Origin: Bacteroidota bacterium
Lineage (GTDB): Bacteria > Bacteroidota > Bacteroidia > Chitinophagales > LD1
Direction of reading: 5' to 3'
NCBI GenBank assembly: GCA_016722375.1
Contig: JADKJG010000006.1
Coordinates: 62,001-126,000 of the forward strand
DNA length: 64,000 nt
This document shows positions 56,077 to 62,977 of the stretch, one piece after another (position 1 is the stretch's first letter; each line of letters begins with the position of its first letter). The notes beneath the pieces are model-generated. The model had not been told where the DNA came from. It saw only the letters and a list, made by a program, of their open reading frames with translations, and did no database searches. The position numbers and the translations under genes are program-made.

Positions 56077-56964
56077 TTATTTTATGTTGTCTAATTTGGT
56101 TTTCACCTCATATACTTTTTGCCTTTGCGTTTCAATGTCTGCTGTTTTAAGCATTTGCTTTTGCTGAATCGTAGAGGTATTTCTCTCTTCTGCGCGATTC
56201 TCCTTACTCATGCTATACTTATCTTTGCCCTGTGCTTCATTTCGTTTTTGAAGTTCCTTCTTTTCATCTTCCATTTGACTCAGCGTTTTCTTGGCTCCTT
56301 TCGTCGCATTGGGGTCAGAAGCAGTACGATCCACCATTCCCTTTTGGTTGCTTATTTTGTCTGACGAGTTTTGTATGTCTGCCTTGTTGGTGATGATGGC
56401 TTCATTTGAGCGCTCGGTAGCCCGTTCATTTTCTTGGATGGTTTTCACTGACTTCTCTTCATCCTGGTTTAATCCGGATAGCTGTTTTTCCATCAACTGA
56501 AGTTTGTTTTGTTCCGTGGCCAACTCTTCCTGCACAGCCGCCCGATATTCCTGGATGGCAAAGTCATGTAGATATTTTTGTGCGGCTAACTCACGTCCAC
56601 TATTTGGATCCTTGAAAAGGAAATCGGTGCCATTTTGAGTAAACCATGCGGTGAGACGGACACCCTCCGTGGTTCCCATTAGCTGACTGAAGATAGTAAA
56701 TGGATTCGGTGAAATATTTGGATGCGACACATTGGGTTGCTCAAAGGTTCCATTGGCCGCCTGGACACGTCCTTTGCTTTCCTTGCTCATATACTTTAAC
56801 CAGTGCGATTCCACATTCTTTAAAGTTGTTTGAGGAATTTGCACTACAAAAGTTTGTTGCGACACGTTCATGTATGGTTGTGAAGATATAAGGACGGTAA
56901 TCGGCTTTTGTGCAAATACCGATGTCGAAATGGCATATAGTGTGATAAATAATCGAAGTTTCAT
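56077..56964 (-). CDS. Exported protein with long coiled coil
   Basis: About 295 aa from the ATG at 56964 (MKLRLFITLYAISTSVFAQK). The upstream extension to 57150 runs through a terminator hairpin and is rejected. The N-terminal ~120-residue globular region (MNVSQQTFVVQIPQTTLKN, VRLTAWFTQNGTDFLF) is followed by ~150 residues of Gln/Glu/Lys/Asn-rich coiled coil (YRAAVQEELATEQNKLQLME to KTKLDNIK). It is probably a periplasmic structural or scaffold protein. No family is recognised. Confidence 0.7.
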   Translation of the reverse strand: MKLRLFITLYAISTSVFAQKPITVLISSQPYMNVSQQTFVVQIPQTTLKNVESHWLKYMSKESKGRVQAANGTFEQPNVSHPNISPNPFTIFSQLMGTTEGVRLTAWFTQNGTDFLFKDPNSGRELAAQKYLHDFAIQEYRAAVQEELATEQNKLQLMEKQLSGLNQDEEKSVKTIQENERATERSNEAIITNKADIQNSSDKISNQKGMVDRTASDPNATKGAKKTLSQMEDEKKELQKRNEAQGKDKYSMSKENRAEERNTSTIQQKQMLKTADIETQRQKVYEVKTKLDNIK

Positions 56965-57010
56965 TGCTATAAAAATTTTGGTGGGTAGAGGAAATATTTC
57001 ACTCCACGAG

Positions 57011-57047
57011 AAAAAAAAATACCGGTGCCCTTGAACGACACCGGTAT
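57011..57047 (-). terminator. Rho-independent terminator
   Basis: ATACCGGTG...CACCGGTAT stem followed on the minus strand by TTTTTTTTT. It closes the csbD/lmo0937/Cys-rich transcript and separates it from the coiled-coil gene. Confidence 0.85.
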
Positions 57048-57061
57048 AAGAAAAGGGTAAA

Positions 57062-57262
57062 TTAAATACTGTTTTTGCAGGAATATCCCTGAGCTTCGTA
57101 AGCATCCAGTGCCAAGCCGTACAAGGTGTTGTTGCTATAATCCTTCTCACAAACTCTTACTTCCGGTGAAGAGCTTTTAGTGCATACCTGACACCGTTTG
57201 CAGGACATAAGTCCTGAAGAAAGGATAAGCGCGAATGCTGATGCAATGAATACTTTTTTCAT
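57062..57262 (-). CDS. Small Cys-rich lipoprotein, paralogue 1
   Basis: A 66-aa protein with a lipobox (SSGLMSC) and a motif KRCQVCTKSSSPEVRVCEKD followed by ALDAYEAQGYSCK. Five further Cys in the mature part include a CxxC that could bind metal or form disulfides. It is closely similar to the protein at 59905-60105. Both genes lie in operons behind a paired-GTAAC promoter. Family and function are not recognised; a role in envelope stress is inferred from neighbours. Confidence 0.75.
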   Translation of the reverse strand: MKKVFIASAFALILSSGLMSCKRCQVCTKSSSPEVRVCEKDYSNNTLYGLALDAYEAQGYSCKNSI

Positions 57263-57304
57263 GATGTTTTTTTGTTTTAATTAAATGGTGAAATGAAATG
57301 CTGC

Positions 57305-57457
57305 TTAAAGGCTTTTGCCTCTAATGATCCGAAACAAGACCGCAATCAGAGCTATGACCAAAAGGATGTGAATAAGCCCTCCGGCATGAAAGCCAAGAAA
57401 TCCGATTGCCCAACCAATGACTAAAATGACGGCGATGATATAGAGTAGGTTTTCCAT
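57305..57457 (-). CDS. lmo0937-family small membrane protein
   Basis: 50 aa from the ATG at 57457 (MENLLYIIAVILVIGWAIGF), with two hydrophobic segments and a short basic tail (FRIIRGKSL). It matches the lmo0937/DUF5670 type, which commonly accompanies CsbD-like stress genes. It sits between csbD-like and Cys-rich genes in one transcript. Confidence 0.75.
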   Translation of the reverse strand: MENLLYIIAVILVIGWAIGFLGFHAGGLIHILLVIALIAVLFRIIRGKSL

Positions 57458-57503
57458 AAAACTATTTTTTAAGCGAGTGATAAATAATTGATGGTGATAG
57501 GGT

Positions 57504-57689
57504 TTAAAGCTCAGAAAGAATTTTGTGCAGTTCCTCTTTTGTTTTACCCAATTTGATTTGAACGCGGCCCGACATTTCTTCTTTCTTGCCTTCGGCAAAC
57601 ATCAAATTATCGTCGGTCAGTTCTGCAAATTTTTGTTTCAGTTTTCCTTTTTGCTCGTGCCAGTTTCCTTTTACCTCTGTAGTATTCAT
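57504..57689 (-). CDS. CsbD-family stress protein, paralogue 1
   Basis: 61 aa from the ATG at 57689 (MNTTEVKGNWHEQKGKLKQK), a characteristic CsbD start. It continues FAELTDDNLMFAEGKKEEM and RVQIKLGKTKEELHKIL. CsbD proteins are small general-stress proteins of unknown mechanism, sigma-B dependent in Bacillus. It is the first gene after the promoter at 57727-57791. Confidence 0.88.
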   Translation of the reverse strand: MNTTEVKGNWHEQKGKLKQKFAELTDDNLMFAEGKKEEMSGRVQIKLGKTKEELHKILSEL

Positions 57690-57726
57690 TTTGTTTTTAT
57701 TTAGAGTGTGCAATAATTTTCACAAT

Positions 57727-57791
57727 GCAAAGATGCACTGTTTGTTGCTAGATGCGTTACACATTTGATTAAAAGAGTTACATCATTCACA
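57727..57791 (-). promoter_or_regulatory. Paired-GTAAC promoter 1 (csbD operon)
   Basis: On the minus strand TGTGAATGATGTAAC (57777-57791) is followed by a second GTAAC (57756-57760) exactly 21 bp on, then CATCTTTGC (57727-57735). No TTTG -33 element is present. See the finding on the shared regulon. Confidence 0.75.
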
Positions 57792-57819
57792 CATTTCCGC
57801 TTTGAAACTTACTTTTATG

Positions 57820-58674
57820 TTATGCGGTCCTTCGAATTGCAGGATTTTGCCTGATCTTATTGAGAGCGGTATGTTTAATCTGCCGGGCCCGCTCTTTGGA
57901 GATATTGAGTTTCACACTGATTTCACGAAAGTTCATGGGCTCCACGTCATCCATGCCGTAATACATTTTTACAACTTGTAATTGATTTAGGTTCAGCCTG
58001 CTTAAAAGGTGCCTAATTTCTATGTGCGATGAATCCGTATACTCTATTTCATTACCAGGTATTTCAGCATTCTCGTTTTCAATAATATCCAAAAGTGAGG
58101 TTGTATCATCAGTCGAAAAAGGAGCATCAATCGAAAGAGGTTTGGCAGAGCACGTTAATGTATTCTGTATGGTGTTCGTTTTGGTTCCCAATATTTGGGA
58201 TAGTTCTTCCAGCGTTGGTTCTTGATTGAAGTCCTGCTCCAACTTTTTAAAAGTCCGCGTTACTTTAGCAAGCAAATTGGTTTGGTTCGCAGGTAAACGA
58301 ATTATCCGGGAGTATTCGTTCAGCGCTCGGATGATAGATTTGCGAATCCACCAGATGGCATAGGAAATGAATTTGAACCCTTTGGTTTCATCATATTTTT
58401 CAATCGCTTTGAGTAGGCCAATGTTTCCTTCGCTAATCAAGTCTGCCAATGCCAATCCTTGATTTTGATAATGTTTTGCTACTGAGACGACAAAGGGAAG
58501 GTTTGCTTTCACTATTACTTCGAGCAATTGCATGTTTCCGAATCGGTATTCTTTGATGCACCGAGTCTCCTGCTCGGGCGAAAGAAAGTCGCCCGCTTGG
58601 ATTTCTTTTAAATAGGTTTCCAGCGAATCGCTATCCCGTTCAATTGCCCCATTGTTTATGTTTAAGCGTTTCAT
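57820..58674 (-). CDS. RNA polymerase sigma-70 factor, group-2 (RpoD/SigA-like)
   Basis: About 284 aa from MKRLNINNG (58674); an ATG at 58683 is possible. Region 1.2 is DSLETYLKEIQAGDFLSPEQE. Region 2 has ANLPFVVSVAKHYQNQGLAL, ADLISEGNIGLLKAIEKYDE and FKFISYAIWWIRKSIIRAL. Region 3 is RIIRLPANQTNLLAKV. Region 4 has MYYGMDDVEPMNFREISVKL and ERARQIKHTALNKIRQ. It lacks the region 1.1 extension of primary sigma factors, and its placement in the stress cluster suggests an alternative sigma. Its own promoter has the paired GTAAC boxes, so it is part of the regulon and might amplify it. Confidence 0.88.
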   Translation of the reverse strand: MKRLNINNGAIERDSDSLETYLKEIQAGDFLSPEQETRCIKEYRFGNMQLLEVIVKANLPFVVSVAKHYQNQGLALADLISEGNIGLLKAIEKYDETKGFKFISYAIWWIRKSIIRALNEYSRIIRLPANQTNLLAKVTRTFKKLEQDFNQEPTLEELSQILGTKTNTIQNTLTCSAKPLSIDAPFSTDDTTSLLDIIENENAEIPGNEIEYTDSSHIEIRHLLSRLNLNQLQVVKMYYGMDDVEPMNFREISVKLNISKERARQIKHTALNKIRQNPAIRRTA

Positions 58675-58720
58675 TCTCAACATGCACTGCGTTCATTTAG
58701 TTGTTCGTTGTTTATCATTT

Positions 58721-58785
58721 GCAAAAATGACCAGTTGCGCTATATATGAGTTACACAAGCCGTGAAAAGAGTTACATCATTCACA
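58721..58785 (-). promoter_or_regulatory. Paired-GTAAC promoter 2 (sigma factor)
   Basis: TGTGAATGATGTAAC with its GTTAC at 58771-58775 (plus-strand reading) and the second GTTAC at 58750-58754, 21 bp apart. The -7-like box CATTTTTGC is at 58721-58729. Confidence 0.75.
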
Positions 58786-59038
58786 GATTATGAAATATCG
58801 CGACCTTCTATTGGGCAATGGTCTGACGATTGGTCGAGAGGTAGGGCCTATTTTATTATTACCCTTTTTTTCTTTTGTTTTGAGCGATCTAAATCACCAC
58901 ATCTTTCCTATCACCACAAAACGAAACAAAATGAAACGAGCTATTCTTAAAATGCACCACAAAACTGCGGTGGTTGTCATCGCCCTTTTTCGCGCTTGCA
59001 TCAAATAAACTTTGACAAGTTGTCAAGTTGCGTCTTTT

Positions 59039-59068
59039 AAAAATAAAAATAGGGCAACGGTTGCCCAT
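59039..59068 (-). terminator. Rho-independent terminator
   Basis: GGGCAA-CCG-TTGCCC hairpin followed on the minus strand by TATTTTTATTTTT, downstream of the small gene ending at 59121. No gene was identified between here and the sigma promoter (58786-59038). Confidence 0.6.
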
Positions 59069-59120
59069 TGCCCTTGAGAAAGAGAGAGAAATATTTTAAG
59101 GTACTTTTTATAAGCCTCGA

Positions 59121-59458
59121 TTAGTCAACTTTCGTAGGATCGGCTGCTTCTGGAATTTCCATTTCCGTTTTTGTTTCTTCTGTAAGGCCCTGATCAATAA
59201 TTCGTTTTGGGTTTTCCCCGGTCGAGTTATCTTCAATAAACGGGACTTATTTTGAGAAGTGGTCTCGCTGGCTGCCAGTGCGGCCTATGGAGCGCACTTT
59301 TCGGTACACTTCTTTGTCCTTTTCAGGGTAGTTGTTTCGTCCGATTCTGTTTCAGGGGTAGTTTTATTTGTCACCTTTTGACTTTCAGAATCGTTGCCTT
59401 GTGTTTGCTTGTCCGACGGCTGATTGGTTATCGGATTATTTTTTTCATCGTTTTTCAT
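59121..59458 (-). pseudogene. Small disordered acidic protein, frameshifted
   Basis: The ATG at 59458 opens MKNDEKNNPITNQPSDKQTQ and a Thr/Ser/Glu-rich stretch. The frame breaks near 59330 and the text resumes as PEKDKEVYRKVRSIGR. It then runs, in another frame, to IPEAADPTKVD and the TAA at 59121. The composition is that of a natively unfolded stress protein. It lies behind the sixth, weaker paired-GTAAC promoter. It may be decay or sequencing error. Confidence 0.45.
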
Positions 59459-59498
59459 AGTATCTGGATTTTAGTTTTGTTGCGGAACTGCGACTCGG

Positions 59499-59565
59499 TG
59501 AAGATGAGTCTCTTTATAAAGAATAGCATTACACAATTGCATAAATTAGTTACAAGATTCTCACA
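59499..59565 (-). promoter_or_regulatory. Paired-GTAAC promoter 6 (weak)
   Basis: Distal GTTAC at 59549-59553 and proximal ATTAC at 59528-59532 (plus-strand reading), 21 bp apart. TCTCACA replaces TTCACA, and CATCTTCA (59499-59506) stands at the -7 position. It is a degenerate member of the set. Confidence 0.55.
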
Positions 59566-59587
59566 TTTGTCTGAGTCTGAGTTTCAA

Positions 59588-59716
59588 TTAATTTTCAGTG
59601 CTTCTTCTCTTTCTGAACTGGCTGTAAAGCGCGAGAACAGCAAGTAGAGAAAAGGTGATGACTAGGAGCCATCCCATCGGGGGAAGGCTGCGAAGATATT
59701 GAAGGGCGTTTTCCAT
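59588..59716 (-). CDS. 42-aa single-pass membrane protein
   Basis: MENALQYLRSLPPMGWLLVI continues as a membrane helix (TFSLLAVLALYSQ) and ends in a basic tail (FRKRRSTEN). Twelve bp separate it from the preceding small lipoprotein gene, so it is probably in the operon behind promoter 3. Function unknown. Confidence 0.6.
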   Translation of the reverse strand: MENALQYLRSLPPMGWLLVITFSLLAVLALYSQFRKRRSTEN

Positions 59717-59727
59717 TTCCTTTTAGA

Positions 59728-59886
59728 TTAATGATGAGCTTTTCGTTCGATGATGATTGTCCGGGGGCGTTCGCTGTGGATGCGGTGCGCGTGCCGCACG
59801 CGTCTCTGTTGCCTCTCGGTCACCAAACAGGAGGATGTTGTGAGGAGCAAAGTCATTGATGCGATAAAAAGTATTTTCTGGTACAT
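59728..59886 (-). CDS. 52-aa Arg/His-rich small lipoprotein
   Basis: MYQKILFIASMTLLLTTSSC is a lipoprotein signal peptide. The mature part is short and very basic (RQQRRVRHAHRIHSERPRT, ERKAHH). It starts 19 bp after the Cys-rich gene at 59905 and probably shares its transcript. No family is recognised. Confidence 0.6.
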   Translation of the reverse strand: MYQKILFIASMTLLLTTSSCLVTERQQRRVRHAHRIHSERPRTIIIERKAHH

Positions 59887-59904
59887 AGATTTTGTTTCGG
59901 CTGA

Positions 59905-60105
59905 TTATAAATTTCTGCAGGAATAACCGGTGGCTTCGTAGGAATCGAGCGCGGCTCCGTATTGCGCATTGGTGTTATAATCCTTTTCGCATACTCTGAT
60001 TTCAGGCGAGGCATTTCGGGTGCAGACCTGACATCGCTTAACGCAGGAACTTAAGGACATGAAAATAGCGAGTGCAAAAACGGTGATGAAGGATATTTTT
60101 TTCAT
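59905..60105 (-). CDS. Small Cys-rich lipoprotein, paralogue 2
   Basis: 66 aa from the ATG at 60105 (MKKISFITVFALAIF) with lipobox LSSC. It has VKRCQVCTRNASPEIRVCEK and ALDSYEATGYSCRNL, nearly superimposable on the protein at 57062-57262, including all Cys positions. It is the first gene behind promoter 3. The duplicated family appears specific to this stress cluster. Function unknown. Confidence 0.75.
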   Translation of the reverse strand: MKKISFITVFALAIFMSLSSCVKRCQVCTRNASPEIRVCEKDYNTNAQYGAALDSYEATGYSCRNL

Positions 60106-60131
60106 GATGGATATAGTTTGAGTTTTGTGAT

Positions 60132-60196
60132 GCAAAGATGAACCGGTGGGTGGTTAATACGTTACACAATAGGGAAAAAGAGTTACATCATTCACA
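60132..60196 (-). promoter_or_regulatory. Paired-GTAAC promoter 3 (Cys-rich operon)
   Basis: GTTAC boxes at 60182-60186 and 60161-60165 (plus-strand reading), 21 bp apart. TGTGAATGA flanks the distal box and CATCTTTGC is at 60132-60140. Confidence 0.75.
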
Positions 60197-60215
60197 GATT
60201 ATGGGTGGTCGCCAC

Positions 60216-60250
60216 AAAAAAAAATGAACGACCCACCCGGGTCGTTCATT
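60216..60250 (-). terminator. Rho-independent terminator
   Basis: AATGAACGACCC/GGGTCGTTCATT stem followed on the minus strand by TTTTTTTT, 22 nt beyond the stop of the coiled-coil lipoprotein gene. Confidence 0.85.
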
Positions 60251-60271
60251 GTCAATCAGTAACCGGTAATC

Positions 60272-60712
60272 TTAATTCTTGTTGTCCTTGCCTAGATCCT
60301 TGAATGCATCGCCGATGCCATCCATGTCATGTTTAAATTCGCGCTTGAAAACTTCCCAGTCAGACCGTTCGTTTTCGTAGTTAGCCAATCGGTTTCGCAA
60401 CTCCATGTTTCTTTGTTCAAGGTCTTCTATTCTCTTTTTGCGAAGTCCGTCTAACGGAGCTTTGCCTGGTTTGTTCAACTTTTCATTAAGCATGGAGATT
60501 TGCTTTTCGTTGTCAGCAATTCTTGCTTCTGCTTCGATTTTAAATGCCGGATATTCGGCGTTCAGTTCTTTTTGGGCTTCATTTAGGTTTGCCTTTGCAT
60601 CTTGTACCTCTTCCTTTGCTGCTTCTACTTTCTTTTCTTTCGAATCGCATGAAGTGAAAACTCCTCCTGTAATTATCAGGGCAACTGCCGCTTTAAAAAA
60701 TATTTTTTTCAT
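60272..60712 (-). CDS. Coiled-coil lipoprotein
   Basis: 146 aa from the ATG at 60712 (MKKIFFKAAVALIITGG). The lipobox GVFTSC is followed by a long charged coiled coil (KKVEAAKEEVQDAKANLNEA, ADNEKQISMLNEKLNK, KRIEDLEQRNMELRNRLANY) and a C-terminal DMDGIGDAFKDLG. It resembles Lpp-like or YtxH-associated periplasmic spacer proteins. It has terminators on both sides and no paired-GTAAC promoter. Confidence 0.75.
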   Translation of the reverse strand: MKKIFFKAAVALIITGGVFTSCDSKEKKVEAAKEEVQDAKANLNEAQKELNAEYPAFKIEAEARIADNEKQISMLNEKLNKPGKAPLDGLRKKRIEDLEQRNMELRNRLANYENERSDWEVFKREFKHDMDGIGDAFKDLGKDNKN

Positions 60713-60756
60713 TGTTTGTTTTGATTTAGGGTAAGATAAAATGATTTGAATTTGAT

Positions 60757-60785
60757 AAAAAGCATCCCGCATTGCGCGGGATGCT
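60757..60785 (-). terminator. Rho-independent terminator of csbD paralogue 2
   Basis: AGCATCCCGC-GCAAT-GCGGGATGCT stem followed by TTTTT on the minus strand, about 20 nt after the csbD stop. Confidence 0.85.
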
Positions 60786-60802
60786 CTATAATTAAAATTT
60801 GA

Positions 60803-61003
60803 CTAAAGGGAATTGATGATAGTCGCAAACTCTTCTTTGGTCTTACCAAGTTTCGTTTGCACCTTTTTCATCATTTCTTCCTTCTTACCGTCTTCATAGC
60901 GTAAATCCGCCTCGGTTAAGGTTGGAAATTTAGCGATGAGCTTTGTTTTTTGTTTGTTCCAGTTTCCTTTTTCAGGAACTGGTGGAACTTTTAAATCTGT
61001 CAT
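60803..61003 (-). CDS. CsbD-family stress protein, paralogue 2
   Basis: 66 aa from the ATG at 61003 (MTDLKVPPVPEKGNWNKQKT). LIAKFPTLTEADLRYEDGKK and EEMMKKVQTKLGKTKEEFAT follow the CsbD pattern, and the C-terminus is clearly homologous to paralogue 1 (57504-57689). It is monocistronic behind promoter 4. It is a general stress-response marker. Confidence 0.87.
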   Translation of the reverse strand: MTDLKVPPVPEKGNWNKQKTKLIAKFPTLTEADLRYEDGKKEEMMKKVQTKLGKTKEEFATIINSL

Positions 61004-61039
61004 GTTATTGAATTTAGTTGGTAACGGAATTGTTACACT

Positions 61040-61105
61040 GCAAGGATGACCCTCTTTCAATAATAAAGCGTTACACATTTCGAGAAATATGTTACATCAT
61101 TCACA
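61040..61105 (-). promoter_or_regulatory. Paired-GTAAC promoter 4 (csbD paralogue 2)
   Basis: GTTAC at 61091-61095 and 61070-61074 (plus-strand reading), 21 bp apart, with TGTGAATGA beyond the distal box. CATCCTTGC is at 61040-61048. Confidence 0.75.
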
Positions 61106-61110
61106 CCTTG

Positions 61111-61653
61111 CTAATTAAGCAGCTTGATATGGATGCTATTAGCACGTGCAGTATAGTTGAATTTGCAATTGTCGAAGGAAGGCTTTTTTACCAGCGGTTT
61201 GAAGTTGTTCGAAAAAGCATACGGCTCAGTGGGTAAACCCAAAACATTCCTATCTACCACACCATTACTGTTTATGTCCTGATAAATCGCTATGCCAAAT
61301 TCTCCGTAGGGGATGCCATCAAGCTTTGCCGCTAGTTTTCCTTTGGAAGGATTGAATCGGAATTTTTTCAGTTGAGCGCCTTTATCCAAAAAAACACTGG
61401 ATCGTTCGTAAATACTTATTTCTACCGGCGCGGTGAGCGATTTCAAATTGGTCACAATAACTGTCAGCGGGATATTTGTTTTGGCCTTTTTCTTTTCCAC
61501 CACCGAGTCTTTGGTTTCTTTTACGGTCTCTACCACCGAACTATCTACGCTTTCCTCCACTGGTTCAATAGAGGGCGACACATTTTGTTTGCAACCGGGA
61601 ATGGAAAGTAGAATACTTAATCCGGTAAGGAATAGAAAAATGCGTCCTTTCAC
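61111..61653 (-). CDS. DUF2141 lipoprotein
   Basis: A 180-aa lipoprotein (lipobox LSIPGC) with a Glu/Val/Ser-rich linker. A DUF2141 domain follows (about 60-178), with VEISIYERSSVFLDKGAQLK, GEFGIAIYQDINSNGVVDRN and GLPTEPYAFSNN. DUF2141 is an exported beta-sandwich of unknown function, frequent in Bacteroidota. Its ATG overlaps the stop of the preceding gene. It ends the ytxH operon and is followed directly by promoter 4 of csbD. Confidence 0.85.
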   Translation of the reverse strand: MKGRIFLFLTGLSILLSIPGCKQNVSPSIEPVEESVDSSVVETVKETKDSVVEKKKAKTNIPLTVIVTNLKSLTAPVEISIYERSSVFLDKGAQLKKFRFNPSKGKLAAKLDGIPYGEFGIAIYQDINSNGVVDRNVLGLPTEPYAFSNNFKPLVKKPSFDNCKFNYTARANSIHIKLLN

Positions 61654-62057
61654 ACCGGCTCATTTTCGGTGTGATTCGATTTTGCTTTTGGGTTCTTATC
61701 AAGAAGAGAACTAACTCCTGAAATTATTTTCGACACATTGTTATTAATAAGCGATGTTGAAATTTTTTCCAATATCACCGAACTGATAAACCCTTTGACA
61801 CTCCGGTTTCGTCCGAAGACCATATCTATTAGAAAAGATGTTCCCAAATTCAATCCTACTTTAACCACGTCCACCTTGACATCTGTATCGGTAGCCAATT
61901 CATGCAAGGACTGTTTTACAATCATAACCGGATTAAGGGTATTGGCAAACTCTCTAAAAGTAAGCTTCAGGTCTTCCTCCTGTTCAACTTTCTTTTCGCG
62001 CAGTTGCGCGATGCGAATCATCAAATCGGCGTGATTGAATATTTCCGGGTTTTCCAT
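61650..62057 (-). CDS. Conserved hypothetical protein of the ytxH-holin operon
   Basis: A 135-aa protein. The N-terminal charged helix (ADLMIRIAQLREKKVEQEED) is followed by an amphipathic, weakly hydrophobic middle (VKVGLNLGTSFLIDMVFG). The C-terminal half (LEKISTSLINNNVSKIISGV) is also helical. No signal peptide. It lies between the holin-like gene and DUF2141. Co-occurrence suggests it binds the membrane with its neighbours; no family name can be given. Confidence 0.65.
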   Translation of the reverse strand: MENPEIFNHADLMIRIAQLREKKVEQEEDLKLTFREFANTLNPVMIVKQSLHELATDTDVKVDVVKVGLNLGTSFLIDMVFGRNRSVKGFISSVILEKISTSLINNNVSKIISGVSSLLDKNPKAKSNHTENEPV

Positions 62058-62071
62058 AATTCTTATTACTG

Positions 62072-62428
62072 TTATTGTTTACTGAATACTAATCGAATCA
62101 TTTTATCGCGTATGGGTCGCTTGATCAATTTCTCTCTTCCAAACACGAGAAAAAGTCCCAGCACCAAGTAGAATACTGCAATGATTCCAAAGCCTGAGTA
62201 ATTATCGCCGAGCAGATTGGAAAGGTAAAACCCTACCCACAGGCTTATAAAAAACAGGAACAGGCTACTTACCACACCTACCAATAGGCCAATAATTAGA
62301 CCAGAACCAATTACCGCAGAACGCTCTGCTGCTTCGAGTTTACCTAGTTCATAATTGGTGCTGACATACGTCTTCAGGCTTTCGGTCAACTCCTCTATCT
62401 TTTCTTCTAGCTGCTTCTGATTGTCCAT
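62072..62428 (-). CDS. Phage-holin-superfamily (YqjE-like) membrane protein
   Basis: 118 aa from the ATG at 62428 (MDNQKQLEEKIEELTESLK). A helical cytosolic segment leads into two transmembrane helices (VIGSGLIIGLLVGVVSSLFL and FGIIAVFYLVLGLFLVFG). A basic tail follows (REKLIKRPIRDKMIRL). It matches the phage holin family (YqjE-like) proteins that accompany YqjD/YtxH proteins in stress operons. Lytic function is unlikely. Confidence 0.8.
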   Translation of the reverse strand: MDNQKQLEEKIEELTESLKTYVSTNYELGKLEAAERSAVIGSGLIIGLLVGVVSSLFLFFISLWVGFYLSNLLGDNYSGFGIIAVFYLVLGLFLVFGREKLIKRPIRDKMIRLVFSKQ

Positions 62429-62464
62429 GCGAATTTGAATTTTTACTATTTGCGTTTTCCCTTG

Positions 62465-62506
62465 TGAAAAGAAAGCCAACCGAAGAATTCAGGTTCCCCG
62501 GTTGGC
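62465..62506 (-). terminator. Intra-operon terminator or attenuator
   Basis: GCCAACCG...CGGTTGGC hairpin followed on the minus strand by TTTCTTTTC between ytxH and the holin-like gene. It may reduce expression of distal genes. Confidence 0.55.
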
Positions 62507-62531
62507 AGATGCACGTTTAATGCAGGTTGAT

Positions 62532-62822
62532 TTAGCTGCGATTACCAGAAATGTGTTCCATCTTTTGCTTCATTCCAGATTTAGCGTCTTCCACCTTATC
62601 CTTGGCAAGAACCTCCAGTTCCTCTGCTTTTTCGCGCAATTCTCTTGCTTGCGATTTCATTTTTTCTTTGAAATCCTCCGCCAAATCCTTTGCACCGGTC
62701 AGCAACTTCCCGCGAGTGTTACTTCCTTTATCGGGGGCAAATAAAATCCCAAGCGCGGCTCCGGTCACTGCGCCTACCAAAAATGCGGCAATCACCTTGC
62801 CCGTGTCGTTTGAATTTCCCAT
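62532..62822 (-). CDS. YtxH-domain protein
   Basis: 96 aa from the ATG at 62822 (MGNSNDTGKVIAAFLVG). A Gly/Ala-rich membrane helix (VIAAFLVGAVTGAALGILFA) ends in the conserved PDKGSNTRGKL. A charged helical tail follows (DLAEDFKEKMKSQARELREK). YtxH-family proteins are general-stress-associated and related in layout to YqjD, which tethers ribosomes in E. coli. It is the first gene behind promoter 5. Confidence 0.88.
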   Translation of the reverse strand: MGNSNDTGKVIAAFLVGAVTGAALGILFAPDKGSNTRGKLLTGAKDLAEDFKEKMKSQARELREKAEELEVLAKDKVEDAKSGMKQKMEHISGNRS

Positions 62823-62860
62823 TGTTTTATTATTTAAGTTGCAACTGAATTGTTGCAGTA

Positions 62861-62925
62861 CAAAAGTGAGCTTTTTTAAAGTGGAAAGCGTTACATACTT
62901 CTCCAAAAGAGTTACATCATTCACA
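62861..62925 (-). promoter_or_regulatory. Paired-GTAAC promoter 5 (ytxH operon)
   Basis: GTTAC at 62911-62915 and 62890-62894 (plus-strand reading), 21 bp apart, with TGTGAATGA flanking the distal box. CACTTTTG is at 62861-62868. Confidence 0.75.
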
Positions 62926-62977
62926 GGTTTACCGGCTATGGCCGAATTTCACCCTTCTTTATCAAACAGAAAAACCC

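Noticed and set aside
58790..59008. Plus-strand 72-aa frame between the sigma gene and 59.1 kb
   Set aside because: It starts inside the divergent regulatory motif, lacks coherent composition and family motifs, and opposes the transcription direction of the cluster.
59012..59026. Perfect palindrome TTGACAAGTTGTCAA as a repressor operator
   Set aside because: It lies at no identifiable promoter and no second copy was noticed, so no regulatory claim can be supported.
57727..62925. LytTR response-regulator sites as explanation of the paired boxes
   Set aside because: LytTR sites also show ~21-bp spacing, but no LytTR gene is in the window, whereas an AraC-family gene is adjacent. The alternative is kept open but not preferred.
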